The notes below the pieces were generated by a model. The model was not told where the DNA came from, searched no databases, and saw only the letters and a program-made list of their open reading frames with translations. From assembly GCA_029260075.1 (NCBI GenBank), contig JAJDDY010000041.1, positions 56,082-120,081 on the forward strand: a stretch of DNA of 64,000 bases, read 5' to 3'. The position numbers and the translations under genes were made by a program. Source of the stretch: Phycisphaerae bacterium. Lineage in GTDB: Bacteria > Planctomycetota > Phycisphaerae > UBA1845. This document shows, in pieces, positions 7,673-17,018 of the stretch (position 1 is its first letter; each line of letters starts with the position of its first letter).

Positions 7673-9351
7673 ATCTTGGTGACCGTATGTTCGTGTTTGA
7701 AGGCCCAGACGGCGTGGGCAAGACCGAGTTGGCGCGCCGGCTTGCTGGCACGCTCCGTGGCCAAGGCGTGGAATGCGAGATGATTGCTTTCCCCGGAAAC
7801 GAACCACGTACGCTCGGTAGTCATGTTTACCGCATACATCATGAACCAGCTTCGCTGGAGATCGACAATCTCCACGCCGCCAGTCTCCAGACCCTGCACA
7901 TTGCCGCACACATCGACGAAATCGAAAGTCGGATTCTTCCAGCGCTGAGGAAGGGGCGAATCGTCATTCTTGATCGCTTTTGGTGGTCAACTTGGGTGTA
8001 CGGTCTCGCCGCAGGCGTCAGGTCGAAGGCGCTACGCCACATGGTTCAACTCGAAGGCGCATACTGGGGTCGCGTTCGTCCGGCTGTCGTGTTTCTGCTT
8101 CGTCGTGGAAACGCTGGGGGTTGCGCGACCAGCGAGGAGCGCTTAAGGCTGGTAAGAGAATACGACATTTTGGCTGAGGGCGAGAAGGGCAAGTATCCAG
8201 TACACGTGCTCGACAATGACGGTACACTCGCAGAAGCAGCCAAGATAGTTTTGAAGAGGATTGGCCGACAAACGGGCGATGCCCCTCTTCGGCGCGGTGG
8301 AGCAAAGACATCGCAGGCTCTTCTACCATTCAGCCAGCAACCGCAGCCAAGCAAGGCATGTACGGTTTTTTCACATCTGTCCCCCGCGAAGCCGACCGAG
8401 GTGTTCGATACGTATTGGCGCTTCGCTGCCGAGCGGCAAGCCGTCTTCTTCCGGCGCGTTTATGGTGGCACTCCACCGTGGACAGAAGATGCCGTGCTGT
8501 CCGAGTTCAAGTTCACGAACGCATATCGGGCATCGGATCGTGTCAGCCAGTACCTCATCAGAAATGTGATCTACACTGGCGATCAGGCGTCCGAGGAAGT
8601 CTTCCTCCGAACCATTATTTTCAAGATATTCAACAGGATTAGTACTTGGGAGCTTCTAATCGAAAAGTTCGGCGAAGTCACTTGCGAAAGCTTCTCGTTC
8701 AGACGGTACGACCGTGTGCTATCGAATGCAATCGAGCGCGGAGATCGACTCTACTCCGCTGCATACATCATGCCATCCGGGCGATCCGTGTTTGGTTACG
8801 CTCGAAAGCATCGTACACATTTGAGAATCATCGAGCGAATGATGGAAGACGAGGTCGTGCGCCGGATCGAGGACGCCTCGTCGATGCAGAACGTGTTCGA
8901 GCTTTTGCTGTCATACCCGACCATCGGACCGTTTCTCGCCTACCAGTACGCGACTGATATCAACTACAGCGAATTAACCGGCTTTGACGAGATGCATTTC
9001 GTTGTGCCCGGCCCAGGAGCCCTCGACGGCATTCACAAGTGCTTCAGCGACTTGGGTGGACTCAATGAGGTTGAGATAATCAAGCTCGTTGCGGACCAAC
9101 AGGAGAACGAATTTGCACGCCTTGGTCTCAGCTTTCAAACGCTGTGGGGTCGCCGTCTTCAGCTCGTTGACTGCCAGAACCTGTTCTGTGAGGTGGGTAA
9201 ATACGCTCGCGTCGCTCACCCGGAATTCGCGGGGCTTTCGGGTCGCACTCGAATAAAACAAAAATACCGCGCAACGACAACGCCAATCGAGTATTTCTAC
9301 CCCCCCAAGTGGAACATCGAAGTGGGGAGTACGGTAGGAGCCTCAGTATGA
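7669..9351 (+). CDS. Thymidylate kinase fused to 5-hmdU DNA kinase-type domain
   Basis: A 560-residue two-domain protein. Residues 1-200 are a thymidylate-kinase-type P-loop kinase with EGPDGVGKT (11-19), the DRF of the nucleotide-binding motif at 102-104 and an arginine-rich lid. From about 244 to the end it matches the helical family described for phage thymine hypermodification (5-hydroxymethyl-dU DNA kinase and the related glutamyl/putrescinyl-thymine pyrophosphorylases), with YWRFAAERQAVFFRR, FKFTNAYRASDRVSQYLIR and FKIFNRISTWELL. Phage enzymes of this class act on 5-hydroxymethyl-uracil in DNA. The TTG start overlaps the previous stop and has GGGAG seven bases upstream; ATG at 7687 is an alternative. 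The fusion suggests nucleotide- and DNA-level steps carried out together. Confidence 0.75.
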   Translation: MNLGDRMFVFEGPDGVGKTELARRLAGTLRGQGVECEMIAFPGNEPRTLGSHVYRIHHEPASLEIDNLHAASLQTLHIAAHIDEIESRILPALRKGRIVILDRFWWSTWVYGLAAGVRSKALRHMVQLEGAYWGRVRPAVVFLLRRGNAGGCATSEERLRLVREYDILAEGEKGKYPVHVLDNDGTLAEAAKIVLKRIGRQTGDAPLRRGGAKTSQALLPFSQQPQPSKACTVFSHLSPAKPTEVFDTYWRFAAERQAVFFRRVYGGTPPWTEDAVLSEFKFTNAYRASDRVSQYLIRNVIYTGDQASEEVFLRTIIFKIFNRISTWELLIEKFGEVTCESFSFRRYDRVLSNAIERGDRLYSAAYIMPSGRSVFGYARKHRTHLRIIERMMEDEVVRRIEDASSMQNVFELLLSYPTIGPFLAYQYATDINYSELTGFDEMHFVVPGPGALDGIHKCFSDLGGLNEVEIIKLVADQQENEFARLGLSFQTLWGRRLQLVDCQNLFCEVGKYARVAHPEFAGLSGRTRIKQKYRATTTPIEYFYPPKWNIEVGSTVGASV

Positions 9352-10361
9352 TCGAGCGATTCACGGGCAAGACGGCCGACGATGTATGGCAGCAAATCGC
9401 CACATCGTTTCGGCAAGGCGATGGCTGGCGAGAGCACGATGGACGCGGCGGACGGACGAGCGAGTTGCTGCATGTAGCGTTGTCAATCGCGCGGCCAACC
9501 GAACGCTGGGTAGTTGCGCGCAGCCCAGCAATGAATCCTGGTTTTGCGTTGGCGGAGGTAGTCTGGATTCTTGCTGGCCGCAATGACTCGAAATTCGTCA
9601 ACGCCTTCAATCCTAAATTGCCAGAGTGGCAAGGGTCTGGTCCAACGTATGACGGTGCGTATGGCCACCGACTGAGACAGAAGTTCGGAATCGATCAGTT
9701 GGAGCGAGCCTATCTCGCCCTGAAAGAAGCCCCGGACTCGCGCCAGGTAGTTCTCCAGATGTGGGATGCTAAGACTGACCTTCCAGACGAGGAGGGTCAA
9801 GCTCGATCACCGGACATCCCATGCAATGTCATGTCCCTACTCAAGATCCGCGATGGATTCCTGGAATGGATGCAGGTTATCCGTAGTAACGATGTTTGGC
9901 GGGGCCTACCGCACAATATCGTGCAGTTTACATCGCTGCAGGAAATCCTGGCAGGATGGCTCGGCTGCAAGGTCGGCACCTACAATCAAGTGAGCGACAG
10001 CCTTCATGTCTATCTCGACGACGAAGATGCAGGATGTCTCCGCACTGTCGCGCCTCTCGAAGCAGCGCCCAATACGGATTCGATTGCCTTGTCGAAACCC
10101 GACTCCGACTCCGCTTTCAGGGAACTTGCCTCACGGGTTGATACGATAATCGGTGGAGACTCAACTCCGCGAAACATCTTGGAACTGGCCCATTTTCCCG
10201 ACGCGCCGGTTGCGATTCAGAATATCCTGCGCGTGTTGGCCGCCGAACTCGCCCGCCGCCGGCAATTGTTGCAACTCTCACAGGAGATCATGGCTGAATG
10301 TAGCAACCCCGCGTTGACTCAACTTTGGGACCGCTGGTTCGAGCGATGGCGCAAGGAATGA
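9348..10361 (+). CDS. ThyA-family pyrimidine methyl- or hydroxymethyltransferase
   Basis: A 337-residue thymidylate-synthase-family protein. It keeps the nucleophile in DIPCN (Cys159), the phosphate-binding RSND (179-182) and the nucleotide-selective asparagine in GLPHN (Asn190), which favours dUMP over dCMP, plus SLHVYLDD near 218-225. ThyA usually has PPCH; the change to PCN and long N- and C-terminal differences suggest a specialised paralogue, for example a dUMP hydroxymethylase as in hmU phages. The start ATG overlaps the previous stop (ATGA) with AGGAG eight bases upstream. It is the last gene of the operon. Ordinary thymidylate synthase activity is not excluded. Confidence 0.8.
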   Translation: MIERFTGKTADDVWQQIATSFRQGDGWREHDGRGGRTSELLHVALSIARPTERWVVARSPAMNPGFALAEVVWILAGRNDSKFVNAFNPKLPEWQGSGPTYDGAYGHRLRQKFGIDQLERAYLALKEAPDSRQVVLQMWDAKTDLPDEEGQARSPDIPCNVMSLLKIRDGFLEWMQVIRSNDVWRGLPHNIVQFTSLQEILAGWLGCKVGTYNQVSDSLHVYLDDEDAGCLRTVAPLEAAPNTDSIALSKPDSDSAFRELASRVDTIIGGDSTPRNILELAHFPDAPVAIQNILRVLAAELARRRQLLQLSQEIMAECSNPALTQLWDRWFERWRKE

Positions 10362-10571
10362 GAAGTCTAGTGTCGAAGGCTGCGAGCGAACGCATGGAAC
10401 CCGACCCCACTCCCCGCAAACGATCCTCTGAACGCTAACGAGACTCTGACGCAAGCTCTGCGCGCGTGGCCGTAGGAATGGCCCCCTGCGCGACGCCCCA
10501 GAGAATCAGTTCACGTCCGATTGGACCTCCTGCGCGAAGTGTGGATAATGATGCTCAAGGTGGAATCGACC

Positions 10572-10808
10572 ATGACGAAACTCTCGGATTACATGACGGT
10601 CGGCGAAGCGGCGGAGTATCTTGGCGCGAGCGCCCATTCACTTCGACGCTGGGATGCGACCGGAAAACTGAAAGCTCGAAGGCATCCCGCGAGCAACTTT
10701 CGGCTTTACCGGAGAACCGATCTCGACAGGTTCTTAGCCCAAGTGAGTGCGGACAAAAAGCCATCACCTCGATCAAGCCCAAGGCGGAAAAGGGCTGGTC
10801 GGAAGTGA
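10572..10808 (+). CDS. Excisionase/MerR-type helix-turn-helix protein
   Basis: A 78-residue protein with a winged helix-turn-helix of the MerR/excisionase kind: MTVGEAAEYLGASAHSLRRW, then HPASNFRLYRRTDLDRFL. A lysine/arginine-rich tail follows. The start at 10572 is chosen because GGTGGA lies upstream; longer frames reach 10521. It sits immediately before the type I restriction genes and could control them, or be an element-derived excisionase. I cannot decide which. Confidence 0.7.
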   Translation: MTKLSDYMTVGEAAEYLGASAHSLRRWDATGKLKARRHPASNFRLYRRTDLDRFLAQVSADKKPSPRSSPRRKRAGRK

Positions 10809-10872
10809 CACCGGAGCAGCATCCAGAGCGGACGAAAACCATGTGCGGGAATCAATGAAGCGGGAGTGCAAG

Positions 10873-13710
10873 ATGGACCCCGAGGAAAAAGCTCGTCAGA
10901 TCATCGACACCAAGCTGAAATCGGCTGGGTGGACGGTTCAGGATCGCGCAGAGATCGACCTGACCGCGAGCCAAGGTGTTGCCGTCCGCGAGTTCAGCCT
11001 CAAGCCGGGACACGGCGAGGCGGACTACCTCCTCTACGTCGATCGAAAGGTCATCGGAGTTGTCGAAGCCAAGCCCGTCGGCCACACGCTCACCGGTGTC
11101 GAACCCCAGTCGGCTCGCTATTCGGAAGGACTTCCCGACGATCTTCCCGCGTATCACCGACCACTTCCCTTTCTGTACGAATCGACCGGCGAGGAAACGC
11201 GATTCACCAATGGACTCGATCCCAACGCCCGTAGCCGAGATGTCTTTCACTTCCACACGCCGACCACTCTGCTCGAATTCGCCGAATCCGACACGCAACT
11301 TCGCGGACGGCTTCGGCAGATTCCAGAACTTGATCCGACAGGGCTTTGGGCCGCTCAGGTCAAAGCTATTGAGAATCTCGAACAATCGCACGCCCACGGT
11401 CGGCCTCGCGCCTTGATCCAAATGGCGACCGGTTCCGGAAAAACATTCGCCGCCGCCAATTTCGTCTATCGACTCATCAAACATGCCGACGCGCGACGAG
11501 TCCTCTTCCTCGTAGATCGGGGCAACCTGGGAAAACAAGCTGAGAAGGAGTTCAAGCAGTTCTATCCGACCGACACAGGTTTAGGCTTCGGCGACATCTA
11601 CAACATCCAGCGACTCACGACCAACAGCATCGGCACGGTCAATCGCGTCGTCATCACGACCGTCCAGCGACTCTACTCCATGCTGCGGGGCGATGTAGAG
11701 TTTGATTCGGCCAACGAGCAAGGTTCGATGTTCGACAACGCCCAACCTTTCAACGCACCGCCCGCGCCGATTGAATACAACCCCGACATTCCGATTTCGA
11801 TGTTCGATTTCATCGTGGTCGATGAGTGCCATCGTTCGATCTATAACCTTTGGCGGCAGGTACTCGAATACTTCGACGCCTTCCTCATCGGCCTTACCGC
11901 CACGCCCTCGAAGCAGACCATCGGCTACTTCAAACGCAACCTCGTCATGGAGTATGGCCACGCCCAGGCCGTTGCGGACGGGGTGAATGTCAACTACGAC
12001 GTTTATACCATACGAACGAAGATCACCGACTCCGGCTCAACGGTCGAGTCCGGCACATTCGTAGATAGACGCAATCGCGTCACTCGCCGCGTCCGCTACG
12101 ACCAGCTTGATGACGATCTCACCTACACGGCCAGCGCCCTCGACCGTGACGTGGTGGCCGAGGATCAAATCCGAACCGTCATCCAGACCTTCCGCGAGAA
12201 GCTCCCGGAAATCTTTCCTGGTCGAACGGAGGTTCCAAAGACACTGATCTTCGCCAAGGACGACAGCCACGCCGAGGACATCGTCAAGACCATCCGCGAG
12301 GAGTTCGGCAAGGGCAACGACTTCTGCCAGAAGATCACATACCGCACCGGCTTTATCCGCGTCGAGAAAACAGTGCGGGACGACGACGGCACGGAGCGTC
12401 AGGTAGCCACGTACGAAAAGTTGTCCAACCTCTCTCCCGAAGACGTGTTGACCGCCTTCCGGCTGAGCTACAACCCGCGCATCGCCGTCACCGTTGATAT
12501 GGTCGCCACCGGCACGGACGTGAAGCCGCTCGAAATCGTCATGTTCATGCGGAACGTCAAGTCGGCCAACTTCTTCGAGCAGATGAAAGGCCGAGGCGTT
12601 CGGGTCATCAGCAAGGACGATCTCCAGGCCGTCACCCCCGACGCGAAGGCCAAGACGCACTTCGTGATCGTGGATTGCGTCGGCGTTTGCGAGAGGGACA
12701 AGACGGAATCCGGTCCGCTCGACCGGCAACCCTCCGTCAGCCTCAAGAAGTTACTCAACCACATTGCGATGGGCGGCACCGACCCGGATGCGTTATCGAC
12801 GCTGGCCGGGCGGCTGGTCCGGATGGATCAGGAAATCACCGACGACCAGCGGGCGGAGCTTGCGGAAATCTCGGGCGGACCAACCCTCAAGCAAATCGCG
12901 AGCAAACTCGTGAAAGCGGTGGACCCGGATGAGCAGGAGCGCGCTGCCCGTGATGAATGTGCGCTCAGCCCGGAACAACAACCATCGGATGAACAACTCA
13001 AGGACGCCGTTCACAAGCTGGCCGCCACTGCCGTCGAGCCGATCCTCAAGGCCGACTTCCGAAATCGCCTTCTGGAGATCAAGACCCAAAACGAGCAGAC
13101 TATCGACCGGGTGAGTCAGGATGAGGTCACTGAGGCTGGCTTCGACGCGGCCGCATTGGAAAAAGCGAGGGGAAAGGTCGAGACGTTCCGGAAATGGATT
13201 GAGGAGAACAAGTCGGAGATCATGGCGCTGGAGTTGATTTACTCGCGTCGGTACGCCAACCGAGTCAAATACGCCGAGATCGAAGACCTGGCCAAACGCA
13301 TCCAACGCCCGCCGCTGAGCGCCACAACGGAAGACCTATGGCACGCCTACGAGGCCCTGGACAAATCCAAGGTTCGAGGCAGCGGCGGTCGCCAACTCGT
13401 GGACATCGTTTCCCTGATCCGCCACGCGATCGATCCCGACGAGCCGTTGACTCCGTTTCAATCCGTGGTGATGGCGCGGTATCAGAAGTGGTTGGAGGGA
13501 CAGGCCGAGGCGGGCGTTGAGTTCACGGAAGAGCAACAACAGTGGCTGGACAAGATCGCCGAACACATCGCCACGAGCATCGTGCTGGAACGGGATGACT
13601 TCGAGTACGGCTGGTTCGGCACACACGGTACGCTCGGCAAAGCGCACGAGTTATTCGGCGACCGGCTCGACGAACTGATTGCCGAACTGAATGAAAAGCT
13701 CGTCGCATAA
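10873..13710 (+). CDS. hsdR: Type I restriction enzyme R subunit
   Basis: A 945-residue protein in the order nuclease, helicase, C-terminal domain. The N-terminal PD-(D/E)xK nuclease has GEADYLLYVDR and VVEAK (Asp51, Glu65, Lys67). The SF2 translocase has ATGSGKT (185-191) and DECH (317-320). The C-terminal region resembles the EcoEI R subunit C-domain. With HsdM and HsdS it forms the complex that translocates DNA and cuts unmodified sites. The start at 10873 has GGGAG seven bases upstream; the frame is open further upstream without a better site. It precedes a small gene by nine bases. Confidence 0.93.
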   Translation: MDPEEKARQIIDTKLKSAGWTVQDRAEIDLTASQGVAVREFSLKPGHGEADYLLYVDRKVIGVVEAKPVGHTLTGVEPQSARYSEGLPDDLPAYHRPLPFLYESTGEETRFTNGLDPNARSRDVFHFHTPTTLLEFAESDTQLRGRLRQIPELDPTGLWAAQVKAIENLEQSHAHGRPRALIQMATGSGKTFAAANFVYRLIKHADARRVLFLVDRGNLGKQAEKEFKQFYPTDTGLGFGDIYNIQRLTTNSIGTVNRVVITTVQRLYSMLRGDVEFDSANEQGSMFDNAQPFNAPPAPIEYNPDIPISMFDFIVVDECHRSIYNLWRQVLEYFDAFLIGLTATPSKQTIGYFKRNLVMEYGHAQAVADGVNVNYDVYTIRTKITDSGSTVESGTFVDRRNRVTRRVRYDQLDDDLTYTASALDRDVVAEDQIRTVIQTFREKLPEIFPGRTEVPKTLIFAKDDSHAEDIVKTIREEFGKGNDFCQKITYRTGFIRVEKTVRDDDGTERQVATYEKLSNLSPEDVLTAFRLSYNPRIAVTVDMVATGTDVKPLEIVMFMRNVKSANFFEQMKGRGVRVISKDDLQAVTPDAKAKTHFVIVDCVGVCERDKTESGPLDRQPSVSLKKLLNHIAMGGTDPDALSTLAGRLVRMDQEITDDQRAELAEISGGPTLKQIASKLVKAVDPDEQERAARDECALSPEQQPSDEQLKDAVHKLAATAVEPILKADFRNRLLEIKTQNEQTIDRVSQDEVTEAGFDAAALEKARGKVETFRKWIEENKSEIMALELIYSRRYANRVKYAEIEDLAKRIQRPPLSATTEDLWHAYEALDKSKVRGSGGRQLVDIVSLIRHAIDPDEPLTPFQSVVMARYQKWLEGQAEAGVEFTEEQQQWLDKIAEHIATSIVLERDDFEYGWFGTHGTLGKAHELFGDRLDELIAELNEKLVA

Positions 13711-13719
13711 GGAGATCGC

Positions 13720-13971
13720 ATGAAAGGACGTATCATTGACATCAATCAGCAGCGCGGGATGGTTGCTGTTGAGACGGAGGACGGCGAGTATTCCGTGTTC
13801 GAGCTACTCGGTGATGAGGTTGAGATCGACGATGTCGTGCGATGGCAGGACGATCACCCACTTGGAGGTGAAACGATCAGGAATCTAACGCAAGGAGGGA
13901 CGATCGACGTCTTCTTTCAGAACCATTGCGTTCCGCGAGGCGAATTGCGACGGCAAATGCTGTATGCATAA
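13720..13971 (+). CDS. Small OB/cold-shock-like protein of type I RM locus
   Basis: An 83-residue protein starting with AAGGAGATCGC upstream, nine bases after hsdR. The N-terminal half alternates hydrophobic and acidic residues (KGRIIDINQQRGMVAVETED) like a small beta-barrel of the OB or cold-shock kind. Comparable small genes occur next to hsdR/hsdS in some type I loci, without a known job. It may bind nucleic acid or modulate the complex; this is inference. Confidence 0.7.
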   Translation: MKGRIIDINQQRGMVAVETEDGEYSVFELLGDEVEIDDVVRWQDDHPLGGETIRNLTQGGTIDVFFQNHCVPRGELRRQMLYA

Positions 13972-14021
13972 AACTCCTGGCGTCTACGAGAAATTGGTGA
14001 ATTGCATGAGAATTTGGTTGC

Positions 14022-15578
14022 ATGAGTAACGCTAACGGACGACAGCTACCGACGGGATGGGCGAGCGCGACACTCCAAGAGATCGGCGCCATCAACCCCA
14101 GACTTGATGGCCGTGTTTTTCACGATGACCTCGATGTTGCATTCGTTCCAATGGCAGCCGTTGATGTTGAACACGGAGGAGTCAACCGCCCTGAAACCCG
14201 TTCGTACAGTAGCGTCAAGAAGGGGTACACACCGTTTTTTCCGGGCGACGTAATTGTCGCCAAGATCACACCATGTATGGAAAACGGCAAGGTCGCTGTC
14301 GTTCCCGAGTTGGTCGGAGATGTCGGTTTCGGCTCGACTGAATTCCATGTGATTCGTCCATCGACTGGAATCGACGCGCGTTGGATCAGTCACTTCCTTT
14401 GGCAGTCGTCGGTTAGGCACTCGGCATGGCGTGCTATGACCGGCGGAGTAGGGCAACTTCGCGTACCCAAAAAGTTTCTTCAAGTTCTGAGTCTCCCCAT
14501 AACGGGCACGGCAGAACAATGCCGCATCCTTGAGAAAATCGAAGAGCTTCTCTCTGACCTCGATGCGGGCGTGGCGGCCTTGGAGCGGGTGAAGCGGAAC
14601 CTGAAGCGCTTCCGGGCCTCGGTTCTCAAGGCCGCCGTCGAGGGCAAGCTGACCGAAGCATGGCGGGCCGAGCACCCGGACGGGGAACCCGCGTCGGAGC
14701 TTCTCGCTCGAATCCTCAAGGAACGCCGTCGCAACTGGGAGGCCGACCAACTGGCGACCTACAAAGCCAAAGGCAAAACACCCCCGAGAGACTGGAAGCA
14801 AAAGTACAAAGAGCCAGTTCTACCCGAGAGTTCCGGCCTTGCGCGGCTTCCCGATCGCTGGTGTTGGGCAACGCTCGATCAGCTTGGACGGTTGGATCGG
14901 GGACGATCGCGTCACCGCCCACGAAACGCCGCCCATCTCTACGGTGGTCCGCATCCGTTCATACAAACCGGAGATGTTCGGGCGGCGGACCAGTACATTC
15001 GCTCGCACAAGCAGACATATAGTGAGCTTGGTCTTGCTCAGAGCCGCCTCTGGCCGGAAGAGACACTTTGCATCACCATCGCAGCGAACATCGCGGAGAC
15101 AGCGATCCTGTCATATCAGGCATGTTTCCCGGACAGCGTCGTTGGTGTAGTTTTCGACGACGAGCTTGTCTCCGTTCGCTATATGGAAATGTTCATCAGG
15201 ACCGTCCGTGATCGAATCGAAGCGTATGCACCTGCAACGGCACAGAAGAACATCAATAACGAAGTCCTGCGAAACCTATGTGTCGCCTTACCTCCGCGCC
15301 AAGAACAGGCGGAGATTGTCGCGGAGGTTGAAAGTCGCCTGTCAGTGGCAGCCTTCGCCGAAAGGACGATTGCCTCGGGGATGATGCGAAGCACGAGGCT
15401 GCGCCAGTGCATCCTCAAGCGAGCGTTCGAGGGCAAGCTGGTTCCTCAAGACCCGAACGACGAACCGGCGTCGGTACTTCTCAACCGCATCCGTGCGGAT
15501 CGCGCAGCCAATGGTGTGCGCCCACGCAAGAAAACCGTAGGTCCTCGTCGTAGGGGCAGGAGCAAGTCGCGTGGGTAA
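14022..15578 (+). CDS. hsdS: Type I restriction enzyme specificity subunit
   Basis: A 518-residue protein with two target-recognition domains separated by a conserved helical spacer (about residues 165-240, around SDLDAGVAALERVKRNLKRF) and a second conserved region near the C terminus (around RLRQCILKRAFEGKLV). This gives the usual pseudo-twofold layout. Each domain reads one half of a bipartite target, which cannot be predicted from here. The start ATG has a weak ribosome binding site. The stop overlaps the GTG of the HEPN gene by eight bases, indicating co-expression. Confidence 0.92.
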   Translation: MSNANGRQLPTGWASATLQEIGAINPRLDGRVFHDDLDVAFVPMAAVDVEHGGVNRPETRSYSSVKKGYTPFFPGDVIVAKITPCMENGKVAVVPELVGDVGFGSTEFHVIRPSTGIDARWISHFLWQSSVRHSAWRAMTGGVGQLRVPKKFLQVLSLPITGTAEQCRILEKIEELLSDLDAGVAALERVKRNLKRFRASVLKAAVEGKLTEAWRAEHPDGEPASELLARILKERRRNWEADQLATYKAKGKTPPRDWKQKYKEPVLPESSGLARLPDRWCWATLDQLGRLDRGRSRHRPRNAAHLYGGPHPFIQTGDVRAADQYIRSHKQTYSELGLAQSRLWPEETLCITIAANIAETAILSYQACFPDSVVGVVFDDELVSVRYMEMFIRTVRDRIEAYAPATAQKNINNEVLRNLCVALPPRQEQAEIVAEVESRLSVAAFAERTIASGMMRSTRLRQCILKRAFEGKLVPQDPNDEPASVLLNRIRADRAANGVRPRKKTVGPRRRGRSKSRG

Positions 15579-16905
15579 ACGCTACGTCTTCTGGAAAACT
15601 CCGAAAGGGACGCCTAGCAAGGGCTCCGACGACAAGCACGCTCCGATGGCGCTGCTGGCCAAGATCGGGGAGTCCTCGTCCATCAACGACGAGGGTAATG
15701 TCACATGGGAGGGATTTTCGCTTCTGATGCTGGAAACAGCAGTTCGCCTTTCCGTTGTCGTAGTCGATCCTGATGGCAACGAACTCAATGACAATGATGC
15801 GTGGCCTATCGTACATTCCGCGATCATCTCGATCATCAAACGCGATAAGGGGGGTACGCCCGTTACGCCGAGCAAGCTCATAGCAGAGGCGGACAAGAAC
15901 GCCGCAAAGCACTTTCGCAAGCGACCCGTGCCGTATGTTCTCGTTAGTTCCTTGACGGTCGATTCCTTCCCGTGCAAACAGATTCGTGTTGGCGGCTGCG
16001 AGGTTGCTCCACTGAGAACGCGGCAGCGGTATCCGGAACCCAAGGTCCTCGGCCTACAACGTCGGATGCGCGGCGATGCGATTTCCGGTCAGCTTGTTCG
16101 AGTGAAGACCGAGGGACGGACCACGCACGAGGCTACTGAACGCGCTCTTCGAGCCTTGGATCTCTTGAGGGGATTGTGGACACTGTTCGCAACATTTGGA
16201 TCGTGGTCGATTGGTTTCGGCGACCGATCACCGAAGCCGATCGGAATCATTCACGCGGGGCGCACCCACACGCTGCACAAGCCAGACGGCACACCTATCG
16301 ATGACATCTATTGGTACGACCCACACTACCCCGTAGAGCATAAAACTTTCAAACCTAAGAAAGGCTGGAAGGAGCTTGAGAAGTCGCGCCGATGGGCGCT
16401 AAGACGGCTGAGCCGTCTCGCCTACCGTGATGCGTTGGAGAGCTTGATCGTTCGGTACAGTCGTGCCCTAGACCATGCGAATTATGACATTTCGTTTCTG
16501 CACATGTGGAGCTTACTGGAAAAGATCACGGATACGGTTGGGGCGAATTACGATAAGACGATTCAACGGACCGTCTGGATGTCTGAGGAAAAAGACATCG
16601 AGAGCCAGCTACTCGCAGCCTTGCGATGCCAGCGTAATCAGTACGTACACGCCGGGACTTCTGGAGATCAACGCGACCAGATCGCCTATCTCGTCAAGCT
16701 ATTTGTTGATGCGCATCTAATACGATTGATTCGTAACGATTTCAATGTCAAAGACTTGGAGGAGTACGCCGCGTATCTCGACCTCCCAAGCAATACCGAG
16801 ACGCTACGCGAGAAGCACCAACGACTTACAAGAGTGCTGCGTATGCAACAACCGCATGAAGCCAAGCGTGGTCGCACAAGCAAGAAGAGAGCCTCGACAA
16901 AATGA
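15571..16905 (+). CDS. HEPN-domain protein embedded in the RM locus
   Basis: A 444-residue protein whose C-terminal third contains the HEPN ribonuclease signature R-N-Q-Y-V-H (RX4H, about residue 354) in a helical context like ApeA-type HEPN proteins, including HMWSLLEKI upstream. The N-terminal 250 residues form an unrecognised mixed domain. HEPN proteins are metal-independent RNases in many toxin and abortive-infection systems. The GTG start has AGGAG upstream and overlaps hsdS. It may act as a back-up effector if restriction fails, which is inference. The stop overlaps the residual hsdM start copy at 16902. Confidence 0.7.
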   Translation: MGKRYVFWKTPKGTPSKGSDDKHAPMALLAKIGESSSINDEGNVTWEGFSLLMLETAVRLSVVVVDPDGNELNDNDAWPIVHSAIISIIKRDKGGTPVTPSKLIAEADKNAAKHFRKRPVPYVLVSSLTVDSFPCKQIRVGGCEVAPLRTRQRYPEPKVLGLQRRMRGDAISGQLVRVKTEGRTTHEATERALRALDLLRGLWTLFATFGSWSIGFGDRSPKPIGIIHAGRTHTLHKPDGTPIDDIYWYDPHYPVEHKTFKPKKGWKELEKSRRWALRRLSRLAYRDALESLIVRYSRALDHANYDISFLHMWSLLEKITDTVGANYDKTIQRTVWMSEEKDIESQLLAALRCQRNQYVHAGTSGDQRDQIAYLVKLFVDAHLIRLIRNDFNVKDLEEYAAYLDLPSNTETLREKHQRLTRVLRMQQPHEAKRGRTSKKRASTK

Positions 16906-16932
16906 GCATGGATACTTCCCAAATCGGTAATC
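16902..16932 (+). repeat. Duplicated hsdM 5' end (31 bp), upstream copy
   Basis: These 31 bases match 18792-18822, the first ten codons of hsdM, with one synonymous change in the Asp codon. After position 16932 the similarity stops abruptly. It reads as a severed original hsdM start left behind when the GHKL gene entered. Confidence 0.85.
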
Positions 16933-17018
16933 ATGCACGCGGCCAAGCCCTCCAGTCGAGTGACGAAACCAAAGGGGCGGTGTAGGAGCAAGAGGAAGAT
17001 GCGAATGGTAGGTTTGCG

